Shown: piece after piece, positions 24,520-37,955 of the stretch
How positions within the stretch are numbered: position 1 is the stretch's first letter
How the letters are laid out: the number at the start of each line of letters is the position of its first letter
Assembly (NCBI RefSeq): GCF_041260155.1
Contig: NC_091940.1
Span: forward strand, 28,142,151 to 28,206,150
From: Ptychodera flava
Lineage: Eukaryota > Hemichordata > Enteropneusta > Ptychoderidae
Direction of reading: 5' to 3'
Length of the DNA: 64,000 bases
The notes under the pieces: generated by a model
Seen by the model: the letters and a program-made list of their open reading frames with translations, nothing else
What the model was told of the DNA's origin: nothing
Databases searched by the model: none
Translations under genes and position numbers: made by a program

Positions 24520-27500
24520 TGCAATAACATATTCGAGGAGTTTGTCAAATGATTATGATATTACAGCATTCGCTTTTTATATGACTATGTTAGGTGGATA
24601 ACATTCTGATTAAATACAAATTTGTGACGAGGACTTTGGGGCTTCTAAGATGAAATGACTGAAACGTTGATGGTAGTGACACATCCTCAATCTGTGACCT
24701 ATATTTAGTATCACTATCATCCCCCGACGGTAAAACCAATTATCCCTTTGTATGATAGAGATAGCATTAAATGGTAAGTCTGCGCTCACGCCGAACCGAA
24801 CGTAAACTGAAAACACTTGTCGAAGGGTATAATCATTCAAATTCACTGTTGAACATTCTCAACAAAATGGAGGTAGCACATAGATCAAAGGTCACAGATA
24901 CAGTATGGTGAGAAGACTCTAAAGCGACGCCAACACAAAACTGCAGTTGCTTGTGAGTATTGGTAAGAGGCGGACAGCCCGTGTTGCATAGAATATTTAC
25001 GTCACAGGGACAGGGGCCATCCGAAGTGTATTTAGCGACAAGTAACAATACACAAACTGGCATCATGTTCCACTAATTTTTAGTAGTTCCTGGCTCCAGA
25101 GAAACTCTATCTAGGGCCTCGACAAAGACAGCAAATTCCTATGCGGTATCTTGGGGAAGTGTAAACAGGGATATTGAATGTTCTTCAAATAGACGGGACA
25201 TCAATCATTTACAATTGATAAGCATGTATTGTGTTTCTGTTCATATAAAGGTGTGTTTGTGTGTGTGTTCGTGTGTGTTTGTTTGTGTTTGAAAACAATC
25301 GTGTAGGATTCTAACAAAGTGATTTTGACTGGTGCCGCTTATATTTACATCAGATTCTAGCCATATCATTTCAAAATTACATTATCAAAATTGATTTATT
25401 TGTTTCTCATGTTCTATGACTGATATATATTTAATCTTTTACGTTAGTCACTGCTAAAGAATACTGGGACAGCTTTAAAGAAAAATGGGTATCCATATAC
25501 ATGAACATTTCTCTAATTCATGTTGAATGAGCAGATGAAACGAGCAGACTGCAGGAGACACTGAGGTGCGGGAGTCTCCCTTCAATATTTTCTTTGAAAA
25601 ATTAACGTTGAAATTGTGTCTTTTGGTGATATCTAGAACACTAAATCACACCTGACCTCTAATGACTAAGTAATAACTTTGATCCTTATCCAGCCACATT
25701 CATGTCACAATCAGATGAGTTGGATACAACCAGTTAGTGTGTCCTTCTTGGTGCACTTTAACAAGTATTGGAAGATAAGATGTACCTAGACATGGTTCAA
25801 GTCGGTGATTTAAAAAAAAAATCATTTGTAATAGTTTCTCTTGTGTTTCTTTTATTTCATACAAACCTATTTGGAATTAGGCAGCCCATGCCAGCTTTTC
25901 CTAGCGATTGTACACGTTACCGTTGAGTCTGCGCAGTAGTGAGTTACTTTTTGCCGGCCTCACCGACTTGGACTCCTTGCACAGTACCGGTGGCTGGACG
26001 GACTGTGTACACAGTGATGTAACGCAAATACAAAATGATTGAAAGTCCTCCCCCTGTTATTCTGGCCTATAAGAAGAACGCATCCACTTCGATATTGAGT
26101 AAGTTACATGGTAGAGAAACGCTTAGCAAATATGGCATAAATTTGCACATCAACCGCGTTTTAAAACTCATCGACCGTCGCAAATCATGCGAGATTACCA
26201 GAGAAAAGTTGTCCAGAGTCGTGTGCGCACCAACTGAATTGGTAGCGGTAAATCACTGACGTACGAGGTCGCCCCACATTGTTCTGATTTTCATCGCTCC
26301 GGACAAAACTGTACTGATTGACCCCCTCCCCCTCCCCCTCCCCCTCCGCAAACATATTGCTCTAATGAATTCAAAAGAGCAAGCCCAGAAGTTGAACGAA
26401 AGAGGAATGAAAATTGTGTTCGTCAGCGATCAGAAAGTTGATATGGCCTGCATAGTGGAAGGCTCAATTACGTTTTCGCTGATGATCAGAAGTCGTGCTG
26501 GCTTTGTTGGGAATGATCGCACTCGACAGTTTATCAACAACGCCATGTGGGTTTTCTGCACATCTCTTGGGGATCGAGATGTAACTCCTCCCAGTATGCT
26601 AAATACGATGATGATGTCACGCGTTTCACGTGAAAACAGAACATAGATAATCGTGTTCATTCCGCTCAAACTCTCACAAATCACAGACTTGAACCGAGTT
26701 TAAGAAGGACCCTGAAATACAGAGATACTGCTAACGTCATTTTTACCTAATGTGCGATAACATACCATGCTCAAAGTTTTAGACTCAATACTACCACTTT
26801 TCCGGACATGGCAGACACTGCCCCGCAGGATATGATATGGGCTACAGCTGTTGTCAAATATTGATTTTTAGAGATGACTTTTTGTATTCATCGACACTGA
26901 AACCATTATGAATTTCAACTCACCCATTGTTTTATATGCTGTAGCAGCGGCATGCAAAGTGTCACGGAAGAAAAATGCCGGACAATACTTTAGAACAATT
27001 GGCCCAACGTTTCTGTGTAATTCAAGGTACTGTTCTTCATATTTTGAGTGACCCCCTCTCTCTCTTTCCACCATGCGCCTTAAATAATGATGTAAAAGTA
27101 CAAAGTATGTGTCTATGTATGCTACGCAAGGTCGGAAACACAATCGACTCAACTTTTGCAATATGAAAACATTCATGCACATCCTCCCCTCCCCAAGGAT
27201 CAAATTGTGCATTCCCCCATTAAAAGGAGTTGTAAATATAGTAACTAGCAAAAGCGACCAATAACGACCAGTGATGAGTAATAACGAGCTACAACTAAAT
27301 GGAACGCGCCAATAACGAGCAATAACGAACCGAAAAAATATCATCTGCACAAAAATGTGACTGCAATCTGCAATACCTAGTACCTGCCGATAGTGGAAAG
27401 CCCGCCCTCTACGACACGTTTAGAAGTTACCAAAATAGAGCGGCACCATGGAAATTCACCAAACTCACTACAAATAACGAACGAGAACTTGCTAAAACTT

Positions 27501-27580
27501 GCCAGAAGCAATTTTCGGTCAAGAATAACCAATAAAAATACAGTATTTGAATTAAAACGATAGAGCAGATATAAGTGAAG
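24520..27580. other. Gene-poor region with simple repeats
   Basis: No gene is recognised. GT-rich sequence occurs near 25250-25290 and a CCCCCT run near 26325-26347. Two motif-free open frames (26035-26259 and 26365-26646, plus) sit in a locally GC-richer patch. I do not call either as a gene. Degenerate AATAACGAGC-like repeats lie at 27250-27330. Confidence 0.5.
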
Positions 27581-27589
27581 CACCATAGG

Positions 27590-27850
27590 CAGTGGCACTG
27601 CATAACAAAAAATTCTAATACAATTGTGCATCTCGTAAATAAAAGCATGAAATTTGGTATGAATTTAGATTATCATAGCGTGAATCAATTTGGATAGCAA
27701 GCTCTCTCAGCTAGAGCCTCGTTCTGTTGTTGAGGCCGTTTTTAAATGAGGTGACCAGCAATCACTGGAAAATCCCATAGTTGCTGCTCTACGGATGATT
27801 CTGTGGTGAATAGTGGATGTACGGTTTTTACTGACTACCCCTTGCTATAA
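27590..27850 (+). repeat. Interspersed repeat related to 34.2 kb terminus
   Basis: It begins CAGTGGCACTGCATAAC and continues with a TTGTGCAT...AAAAGCATGAAATTTGG core. Further on come GCCTCGTTCTG and CCCATAGTTGCTGCTCTA blocks, which also occur at 34206-34680. This is a partial relative of the left end of the candidate 6.5 kb element; its other end was not found. Confidence 0.7.
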
Positions 27851-27859
27851 GATACCATG

Positions 27860-30800
27860 CCAAGTATAGTTAAAAATAACTGTGGTTTGGTCTAAATAAT
27901 ACGACTACCTGACTTAGCAGATATGAGAAAGTGATGTTGTCCAGCAGAATGAGGGTGAGTAAAGCTGTGAATCAGAGTCACTTGTTCATATCTGAGTAGA
28001 CTGAGACGGTAAAAATGCACAATAAAGACTGGTGGAACAAGACTCCGCTTTGCATTAATCAGCTGTAACCTTGGGAGTTGAAGCGGGTAGGGCAGGGTTC
28101 TTGCCTTAGTTTTGTATTCCTTTTCATATTTGTATTCGCATGTGCATTGAAGACTCGGACAGAAAGTATCATTTAGAACTCAGGTTTCGGCCATGAGAGA
28201 TAATTTCTAACTTTTAGAAATATGTCACTATGTACCTATAATTCTGATATTCAATAACTATTCAAAAAAATAGCGACAGTACGACACTGTATCTCCTCAG
28301 CTGACATGTGGTGAAGTAAAGGTGTACATGAAGGTGATGTTACCCTTGGATGGTGGGGAATTGGTCACTGTACATGCCAATGTGAGCTTTGTAGGCAGTT
28401 GCTGTCGAGAGTACAGTACAGTACAGTACAGTTCACCGGCCCGCGAACTCCCCGGATGTTCCTACTCAAATCAATGCACTGATTTGCACTCACATCGAGG
28501 CATGTAATAAAATATTATGATGAATGTAAGCCTGACGATATGAATACACATATAAGCTTGAATGTGAACAATATGATGCAGTATTTCTTAGCATATTACC
28601 ACCCTACTTACGAAAATTCATTCAATATGCAAATTAGCATATGGGTGACATAATCGTGCTAAATGTTTTTCATGCTATTACAGCACTGAGAGACCAACAT
28701 CTGAAATACGTGTCATCACATTTGATGCAGTATTTCTGGAGCCTATCCACTCAGGAGTATAGTAATGACTGTGCCCTGACACGCAGATAACATCTGTCTC
28801 GCCGTGACTTATCTCTTCTGTACACAAAATAACACACATCCCAGCCATGGAATTTCAGGACTTTGACGGAAGTTTGTGACGGAAGTAATGTTTAACTAAA
28901 TGATGTCATATGAACTCGAAATTTCCGCATAATCCGAACATCTTCGTCTCATTCTCGTTCAAGTGTTGAGACAGAAAATACCCTTGCTTTCATCGAAGGA
29001 GAGAATTTCAAACAATGGCTGCTTCACGTTCGTTTATTTAATTGTGCATTTATTTTGTATTTTATGAACTCATTTTATAGTTTTGTCCATTTTCTTATAT
29101 TTTTTTCCCTTCTGTGTGTTCTTTGTTTACTTATTTTTCAGTCTGAGGCCCTTGGGGTTTTATAAGTCATTTTGTAGAAAATATTGGCCAAGTTCACCCT
29201 GAAATTATGCAAAAGAAATCTCTAAAATCACAAACTATTTTGAATTCCTGGTATTTGATTTGCTTGCAGAGACTCTGATCCAGGATCCATTTCGATGTAG
29301 GCAACCACTCGGAAAGAAGTCAGGAATGAAAGTCATCAAGCGGAATAATTTCCTCCAACATGTACATGTACCTCTTCAAAATGAGTTTTTACGATCGTTT
29401 CTCGTTCCACAGAGTTGATGTAACTGTTAATCCTGTGATAGCCAACGTCAATTTTCTCTCCCTTTACAAAATATATCCTAGTCAATTTTTCTCAGATTTT
29501 TGCCAAAGTTTTGATAAAAAACTGTTGCCTATAAAATATTATGTCCATTTGGTCCAAAATTATCAAAACATTTCAGACAAAACTCGGCAAAATTGGCAAA
29601 ATGTGGCAGTAAAAATTTGAAGGGAAAAATTACAGCTCTCAAAGGGTTAAGCTTATAGTTATGACTAGAATGTGTAGTATGAGCAGTAGATATTGATATG
29701 CTAAGTAATGGTCTGATCTCATTTCTATTCAAATGACCCAATCATATCTTAACCTGTAAGGACAGACTTAGATCTTAAATTCACATACGTGAGTCTTGCT
29801 AACTTCGTTGCCAACATATGTTGTCCAACTATCCCCTTAATGTAAACGCAGCCATTACATGTTTATCAGCATATCAAATACCTTCACACATCTGTAAATA
29901 CATTTGATTCAGTTGTTCAAAAATATATCATATTATCTTTTCACTTAGCTATACTGCACCACCTACAAAACCTAAGAATGTTCACCATACTAGACTTCCG
30001 TATGTGCCCTGCTACATCTTGTATGGGCACGGGCGGTACGAAGTAACCGTTCTAGAGGAGTTAGGGTAAACATTGCAGCATCTTAGCTCATTTACCTACC
30101 CATCGTTTCATAGATTAAATTGACCATGGACTATGTGTACAAGTCTCACAGGTTGAGAGTTTATGTCCGTTTGTAAAATTCCTCAGTGCATTACATAGAG
30201 GCAGCCATTGGAATCTGTGCCTCCTCTTAAAATGTTCACTTAGCTAGAAAGTCGATATGCTTCTTGCCAAAATTCTGAATTTTCACAAACTTAGGAGTTG
30301 TGTGCATCATAAGCCACGATGTATATATCAGTCCGGGTCATATATAAAATTGGAGACGCTTTACCATAATATTTTTTCCCATCATTACCCAATCAGCGGC
30401 CAGCGCGCAACCATTAAAAATTGTATTTCCTGGCAATCTTCACACGCGTCCATGGTTACGTACGCCATATACTCCCCCGCTGTACCATTCATAACTTTTC
30501 CGTGTAGTATCGCAGAACTGTGTCAAAAATATTGTCAGTTGTGAAAGACGGGTTTTGCACATTTCATGGGAATACGGATGTCGTTTGCGAAATAATAATT
30601 AATCGCGCTGTAATCTGTCATAATGTCGCACAGTTGTGAGGCCACTCTGTCAATACACATTTTCAAAATTGCGTACCACTTTTAGTCTGACTCAGACAAC
30701 CGAATCCCACAATTGCTGTGATCCTCGGACTCTGACATAAAGCCCTGCGAAATATAAATCGTGTACCTACACAGATCATTCAGAAACCCAATTTGTATCG

Positions 30801-32950
30801 AAGATAGCAGCGATCAAAATTCCTACCTATTCTGTCATAATGTCGAACAGTTGTGAGGCCTCTATGTCAACACATTTTCAAAATGTACGTACCACTTTTA
30901 GTCTGCGTCAAAGCTCTGACATCGCTTTTACTTCTTGCAAAGTGCCATAAGCGTACCCACACAAATGAAGTTGAAAACAGTATTTCTCATACAGATGACG
31001 AACGTCTACAAAATGATTCTCGGTACTTGAGAGACATCGATAAATTTGGGTAGAAATGAATCGTAAATATTTTGAATATGTTTTCACTTATCGGACTCGT
31101 TGTTGACCATCATATTCTGCAGAACACGTGGATTATGATGACAGTCGAAATTTGTCAAAATTCATAAGACAGAGGCTTAATAAGGGGCTAAACATCTGCC
31201 GATCACACTTGGCGCATGGTTTGTGACCTGTACTTTGTGACCTGTACTTTACTAATGACGTCATCTGGTCAATGATTGGTTAAAAGTCGGAATACATTAT
31301 CAGAATGAGTCGCCAATGTTGGAAATGACCCGGACTGTATATTGCAAAGTCGTATTGGTCTGCCGTCTCGAAAGTCACGTATTCAAAGTTAACGTAGGTG
31401 AAAGCATCATTTGTGAAAAAACGAAATATTAAAAAATGCTCATGTGATATGTAAATATACAAACATTCATTGAATCTCTTTGATGGAACCTTCATGACAA
31501 CTTTTGAAGAATTACAAAGAGTGATTTTTGAAATATAATCCTCTTTTAATACTGGATATAACAAAAATACAGTATTTGCTGATATTATTAAGATTTGAAG
31601 AAAGCTGAATGGGAATACCAATACAGACCTGAAAAGAAAAGTTTAACTGGGTCGTGACAAAAATTTCATCAAGGTGAAGAATCCATTTTCTAAAAATCAA
31701 AATTGAAGATTGTTATACAAAATCATCCAAACAATACACATCAACTATCATCTGAACAAAAAATGAATTGTATTTGAGATCTGCTAGTGGTACGTGTATC
31801 TCAGTTACAGATATTTTACCATATTTTTACACTTTTAGTTATCCAAAATGAAAAAAGCAAAAATATCTACATAGGCAAATTTCACCTCTATTTCAATTTA
31901 GTAGATACAAGAAACTTACAATGCAAATTCGATTACTTAATAGGAATTGGTTTTTGAAAAAGGTAGGTCAAATTGATCTTTGTATTCTAAAAAATGTGAA
32001 TATGCAAATTTTCTCAAATTTTCAAAGCACTTGATACCACCACTTCATGGTACATCAAGGTGACTATATTGTTAATGTCATTTTCTATATGTTTCTTGGA
32101 TGTGGTAAATTATTGTTTTACCACTAATAATACCAATTATTGAACAATTTTCACTACACGTTAATAAGGCCATCCTAGGAAAATTAAGTAGCAAAATTGT
32201 CACAGCTCTGACCGGTGGCATCTGAAACAGTGTCCTTTCAACTCTCTAGTCAAAATCTAAGACAAATGTGCTTTACAAAAAACACACACAAAAGTCATAT
32301 AGTTGAGACATTTACCATGCTTTTATATTTGAACTAAAGATGATGAAAATTAACCTCTAAATTTTGTATCAAATCATTATTGCATAGTAGTACATTCCTA
32401 GCAATTGTTACCCAATCACTGCTGGTAGCAGTACCTAGAATTATTCATATAATGAAACTGGGTAAACAAAACTCAAAAATCTTACCATCTCTTTGGCACA
32501 ATATTAACCCTGACTTCAATTGTGCAACTTGATCCCGCTTTCAGGAGTATATTTTGTCTGTTACACTACTGAAAATCATATTTGGTCCATTTGTTACAAA
32601 ACAATCACAAAGGTATTGGCATGCACAGTGTACATTTACTTTCCGATGTATCTTTAAGTGTTTATTTGCCTAACAGCACACACTCTTCTTCCTTAATGAG
32701 CCATACACGCATGCGCACATCAATATTTGTTGCTGAACGATAATAGAAAGTTATTAAAAACGGATAAAAAATTATTGATTCAGAGTAAGACTACGGTGGA
32801 CATCGTGTTTTTAAAGGATTGCATGAAAAACAGTATAGAAGCGAGAATAACAACAAGGTGTACTGTATCCATTTTTGTCTATGCTGTACACAAGTTTGAT
32901 GCTTTCTACTACACTTACAATGTTTGAGGTACACACCATTCTTTAACGTT
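27860..32950. other. Gene-free stretch
   Basis: Only short open frames without recognisable motifs are seen. There is a small (ACAGT)n run at about 28411-28430 and a two-copy direct repeat at 30617-30910. The rest is AT-rich sequence with no feature that I can support. Confidence 0.5.
30617..30910. repeat. Two-copy direct repeat, about 217-bp spacing
   Basis: TGTCATAATGTCGCACAGTT near 30617 recurs, with small changes, near 30833. The similarity continues for about 75 bases through CACATTTTCAAAAT and ACCACTTTTAGTCTG, and more weakly beyond. It looks like a local duplication of roughly 217 bp. Confidence 0.75.
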
Positions 32951-33530
32951 GCACTTGTTCAAACTTTTACTACAACTAAGACTAATATCAAAGCTATCAC
33001 AGGATTAGTTTTTAGAAACAAAATTTGACCAAAAAGGTCTAAAATTGCAAATTAAACATTTTTCGGCGTCATAATTTGAATGCATCACATTTTGATCGCA
33101 ACTACCAGACAAGCATTTTTTGTAAAAAAAAATTGACAAAAATTTAAAAATTGCCTTAAAAATTAAAATTTGTATATTTCTGCACTATTTAAAAAAAAAT
33201 GTTAAATAGCTTATCACTAGTGACCTATATCCTAAATATCAATGCTGTCTGACCAGCAGTTTTGAAGAAAATTTGTAAAGATTTTTTCACCAAAAATGAC
33301 AATATTGTCTTCAAAATACAAAGAAGATTTTTAAAAAATTTTTGACAAAAATTAGCAAAATTAGCCTCACAAAAAAAACTTAGCATATTTCCTCACAATT
33401 TCAATACATCTGATTAAGGTTATCCCTGGTGACGTGTGCTTCAAATATTAAGAGAGTCGGAAAGGTCGTTTTGAAGAAGAAGCTTTGAATGTAACAAGTT
33501 GCTAGACGCCGGACGACAGGCGCTACTCGA
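32950..33530 (+). repeat. Diverged tandem monomers, relative of the 43-44 kb family
   Basis: Units carry ATCAAAGCTATCA, TTTTTTGACAAAAA and AATTTGAATGCATC-like segments, as in the better copy at 43.0-44.2 kb. The right end contains GACGCCGGACGACAGGCG, a possible remnant of a simple-sequence tail. Confidence 0.6.
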
Positions 33531-34205
33531 TTGACGACACACATTCACCTATTAGTGTACTAAAGAAACAAAATACAAAACATTTACCGATGTTTGTAAA
33601 GCAAAACGGCCGTCATCCATGTGTTACCTCTATGAGGGGAGTACGTATTTTGAACAGTTCAAATATCTGTCCACGTGGCGCTTTCTACCTTCATGCAATT
33701 TGATTTTTGACCAGTCATATCTACGCTATGAAAAAAAACCATGAAAAACAAGACATGACCATCAACAAATCACAGTACTTCTTTGTGCCCTGCAAGAATA
33801 CATAACACTTTCAAATTGGCTAACATATACAGAAATGGAAACTTTCTATTTCCTGTCATGATTTTCGAATCTGAGTGTGTTAAAAGTTTCTATGAATAGG
33901 CAGAAAATGCAAATTGCAGCTAACAGCAAGTTAGCTGAGAAATCTTTCCCTCAAGGATAAACTCCAACCCTCCCCTCAATGCATTTCCCTGTTACTGTCC
34001 AGCCGCACAGATCTACATGAACAGAACTTTGTTGACAAATTACAAATTTGTTCGAAAAGTGATGCTTTTGATTATAACAAAACGTTTTCAACATTGCTGG
34101 GTAGGTTACAACGGAAGTACCTGAAAAACTACTTGAAAAGTTTGTTTTCAATACCAGCTGGTATTAGGTAGTTAATTTCCAGTACAAAGCAATGCAAACG
34201 ATATA
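33531..34205. other. Gene-free stretch
   Basis: AT-rich sequence without a recognisable gene or repeat. Confidence 0.4.
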
Positions 34206-36159
34206 TAGTGGTGCGGCATAACCAAAATTTTCATAAAAATTGTGCATTTTGTGATAAAAGCATGAAATTTGGTACGAATGTAGATTATCATGATAGGAAT
34301 CAGTTTGGATACCGAGCCACCACGAGTTAAGCCTCGTTCTGGTGTGGCGGCCATTTTTAAATATGGCGACCATCAGTCACTATAAAATCCCATAGTTGCT
34401 GCTCTACAGATGATTCTGTGGTGAATAAAGGACGTATTTCCATCATAAATGCCTTTTAAGATTACCATTTGCATATTTTTTGTTTTAAAATCAATTTTGA
34501 TACAGATCCCTCACAGGTAGAGCCTCGTTCTGGTGTGGCGGCCATTTTTAAATATGACGACCATCAATTACTGTAAAATCCCGTAGTTGCTGCTCTTACG
34601 GATGATTCTGCAGTGAATAGTGGATGTATTACCATCATAAATGCATATTAGGATTACTATTTGCATTTTTATTGTTTTATAATTTCATTCTACCAGAAAA
34701 ACGGGTTCTCTTAATAAAATTATTGACAATATGGTTGCAACAAGGCAAAAGTGGAAGATTCAAATTGTCAAATTGAATACGATGATCAGCTGTCAGCTGT
34801 TCTGTCTAGTTAGACTATCAGAAGGTACTATTCAGAGTTTTTTTAATTTATTCTTATTTATAATCGTTGATGCACCAGTTTGAAGCAGTTTTAGAGTTGT
34901 AGCTGGTACGTGCGACACTCACCAGGTTTTGCAAATAGGCCTAGATCGGCCCATGGCTGTGGTGGGCAGAGTATGATGCGTCCGAGTGTAAAAACAGCGT
35001 GTTCCATGTTCTTCCAATGGATGGAGTGTTCTTGAGTAGAAATATTGAATATGTGCAATATTTTGACATTGACTAATTATCTTTTCTAATTTTTATTAGT
35101 CAGCCATTGACAAGTTTTGCAGGGTGTTAAATCACAAGGCCTGACATGGAAAATTGTGGGGAAATTTAACCCAATCTCTTACTCTTGTTCATCTACATTC
35201 ACGTGTAGGCCTACATACCAAAAAGCACAATGATATTTACTGTAAAACAAACCTTCTAGTTTTAACTTTAAAACAATAACATTTTGGGCGGAAATCTCTT
35301 ATATATCCCCATAATTGTCAATGTTAGAGATTTATCATGTAACTACAACTAGTACATAAGTGTAGCCGTTTAAATTTTTACCACGTGGAGAACACGATCA
35401 TATTTTTATATTATTTTTTTGGCTATATGTACCATATTTTATACATCACTTTTCATTATTTATTTCAAATGAAACTGATCTTGTGTAATTTGATATCTAT
35501 TTCATAATTTAAATATTGGTTTTAGAGTTATTTCAATGGTCTATTGCATAAATATATATATGGATTCATGCCTATAATATTTAGAACATGGTATATTTTG
35601 GTACTAATTTCTTGGTCGTACATAATTTGTTGTTGAAATGCAAAAACGTGGCACCATAAATTAAATTGTATTACTCCACTTTATTTTTAACAAACATGAA
35701 AGGTAGGGAAAGCAAAGCTAAAGCACAATGCTGCACTTTTGTCCGTCATGTCCGTGCTTGGCACTCCCCGGATCTCTGCTTGCTTTTACATGGCTATTCA
35801 GCTGGCGAGTATTTTATTCCTTTCCATGGTGTTTACATAGCCTAGACAACAAGTTTAAACGACAATCCTAAATATTTGCCAATCATTTTCTTGTTATCCA
35901 CTTGACACATACACCCAAGACCTAAGCACGGTAGTGTTGGCTGGCCAATTATCTGATCAAATGGGAACCTTCCTATACAAACAGTGACACTCCAGTCAAA
36001 ATTGAAACATAAACCTTAGAGATTTTACGCAGTTAAGTATTCACAATAAATCATTTGCACATTCAGTAACACACAATTACAGAAAAGCTATTACCAAATT
36101 TTGAACGTTTTCAACATGCCAGCCCAGCTAAATCTGAACTACTTTATAAAGTACACTGA

Positions 36160-36640
36160 GTGTAGAAGCAATAATTAGATCGATCAAGTATCAGATACAT
36201 GCTTTTAAACTATAGAACATCCTTTGATTTAATTCGTAAAGATTAGAAATGATAATTAGATCGGTTCAATACCGAATATATCCTGAAAATATTTTACTGG
36301 TGAATGCCATAAAGTACTGAAGAATGGCTAGCTATATTTCTGCTTATTTATGAAATTAAGAAATTATCATTAGAGCAGCTAAATATTGGACATATCCCTA
36401 TTTTTGTTAATGAAGAAAGTCCAAGCTATATGACATATCTTTAGACACTTATGCTAAGTTATGAAGTTTAGAAACGATAACGAAAGCAGCTAAATATCAG
36501 GTATATCTATTCCATAATATTTTGTCAATGAAGAAAGTCCAGCTTTCTGATATATCTATGCAAGTTTTTCTTCAGGAACGCCCTGGTAATTTTAATGTAA
36601 TGTATAATGTTAAGAAACGATTATTGGACCAGCTAAAGTG
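36160..36640. repeat. Decayed tandem repeat, about 110-bp units
   Basis: The phrase GAAACGATAATTAGA (and variants GAAATGATAATTAGA, GAAATTATCATTAGA, GAAACGATAACGAAA, GAAACGATTATTGGA) recurs about five times between about 36170 and 36615. Each is followed by CAGCTAAATATC-like sequence. Confidence 0.65.
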
Positions 36641-37049
36641 TTGAATTAGCTGTGCTCATTGATACAGTTTAGAAAACAAAACCTTTAAAGGCTCAATTCC
36701 GCACCTTGCTTGTCATTCAGTTGGTTATATAATTCAGTATAGTGCCTTTCTTTTTTATCTCCATTACAGCGAGTAGAACACATACCATAATTAGTTTTCA
36801 AAAATTGTTCTGCCAAATTAAATTAGAGTTCCACATAAGAACTTTTCAGGTCAAATCTTACAAAACAAACTTGAAACAAAATAATTTAATATGCGATGCT
36901 GATAATATTTTGAGATCACCCGTGACCATGATTTTGGCTGATTTCTTTCATAAAGACGTGTTTGATAAAAATTTATATGGTTTAGGAAATTTGCTGTATT
37001 TGTGTACCCCTTGAAATATGATCCCAGAGGCGACTAAATCTTATTAAGT

Positions 37050-37955
37050 TCACTTCATATTTTGACATACGTCTGATACAAACAAAACCGATTTCATATA
37101 AGCATGATATTGCCTTCTGTATTGTGTGGAGCAAAAACAAATGGTAGAACGTAAGATAAACCGTAATTTGAAATGTAATCTTTTGGGGTATTCGGTAAGT
37201 TTTGGTCCCATTTCATGAAAACTGTAACGGATATTTGTATGTTACAAAAGGTCACCTTAAAGAAAAATAAATCGCTTTACTAATGATACCCACAACCAGG
37301 TTATGTATAAGTTAGGCTCGGCATATGACTTAAACAAAGACGGGTTCAACAAAAATGTTCGTGGGTCTCAAAATCGTGATTTTGCGGCACCCTTCAACAT
37401 ATGACTGTGACAGCTGTTGCATCCCAATATTTTTTCAGTTAAAAGTCTATTTCATATTTGTGACATGGCCTCGTAGCAAATAAAACAGATGTTACACAAG
37501 GCATTGCCCAAAAGTCTATTTCGTATTTGTGAAAGGTTCTTATAGCAAATAAAACATTTCATACAAGGCATTACCCTTTACTATATGTCTAGGTTAAAAA
37601 TGGTAGAATTTGACGTTTAACAAGAAAGATGCGATTCGCAATACTTTGACTTTACAGTTCCCTTTTCCAATGCTTTTTCTTTAAAAGTCTCTTTCATATT
37701 TTGATATGTCTCCGTAGCAAATAAAACAGATGGCATAGGCCTATAGAGAATTGCCCTTTTTAATATGTTTAGGTAAAAATTGGTAGAATTTGAGATAGGC
37801 AGTGACAGTAATTTGCAATATAAAGTTTGGGGTATAAGGTAAGTTTGGGTCATATTTTATGAAAGCTATGGAAGATATTGCATATTAAAATATGTTATCT
37901 AAAAGAAGAATAAAATCCCTTTCCAATGTTAGCCCACAAGCTAGGTTATGTAAAA
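37050..37955 (+). repeat. About 360-bp tandem repeat, left block
   Basis: Units share TATTTTGACATGTC, GTAGCAAATAAAACAGATG, TTGGTAGAATTTGA, GGGGTATTCGGTAAG and GGTTATGTAAAA in that order. The left block is cut off at about 37955 by the Helitron-like insert and resumes after it. Confidence 0.75.
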
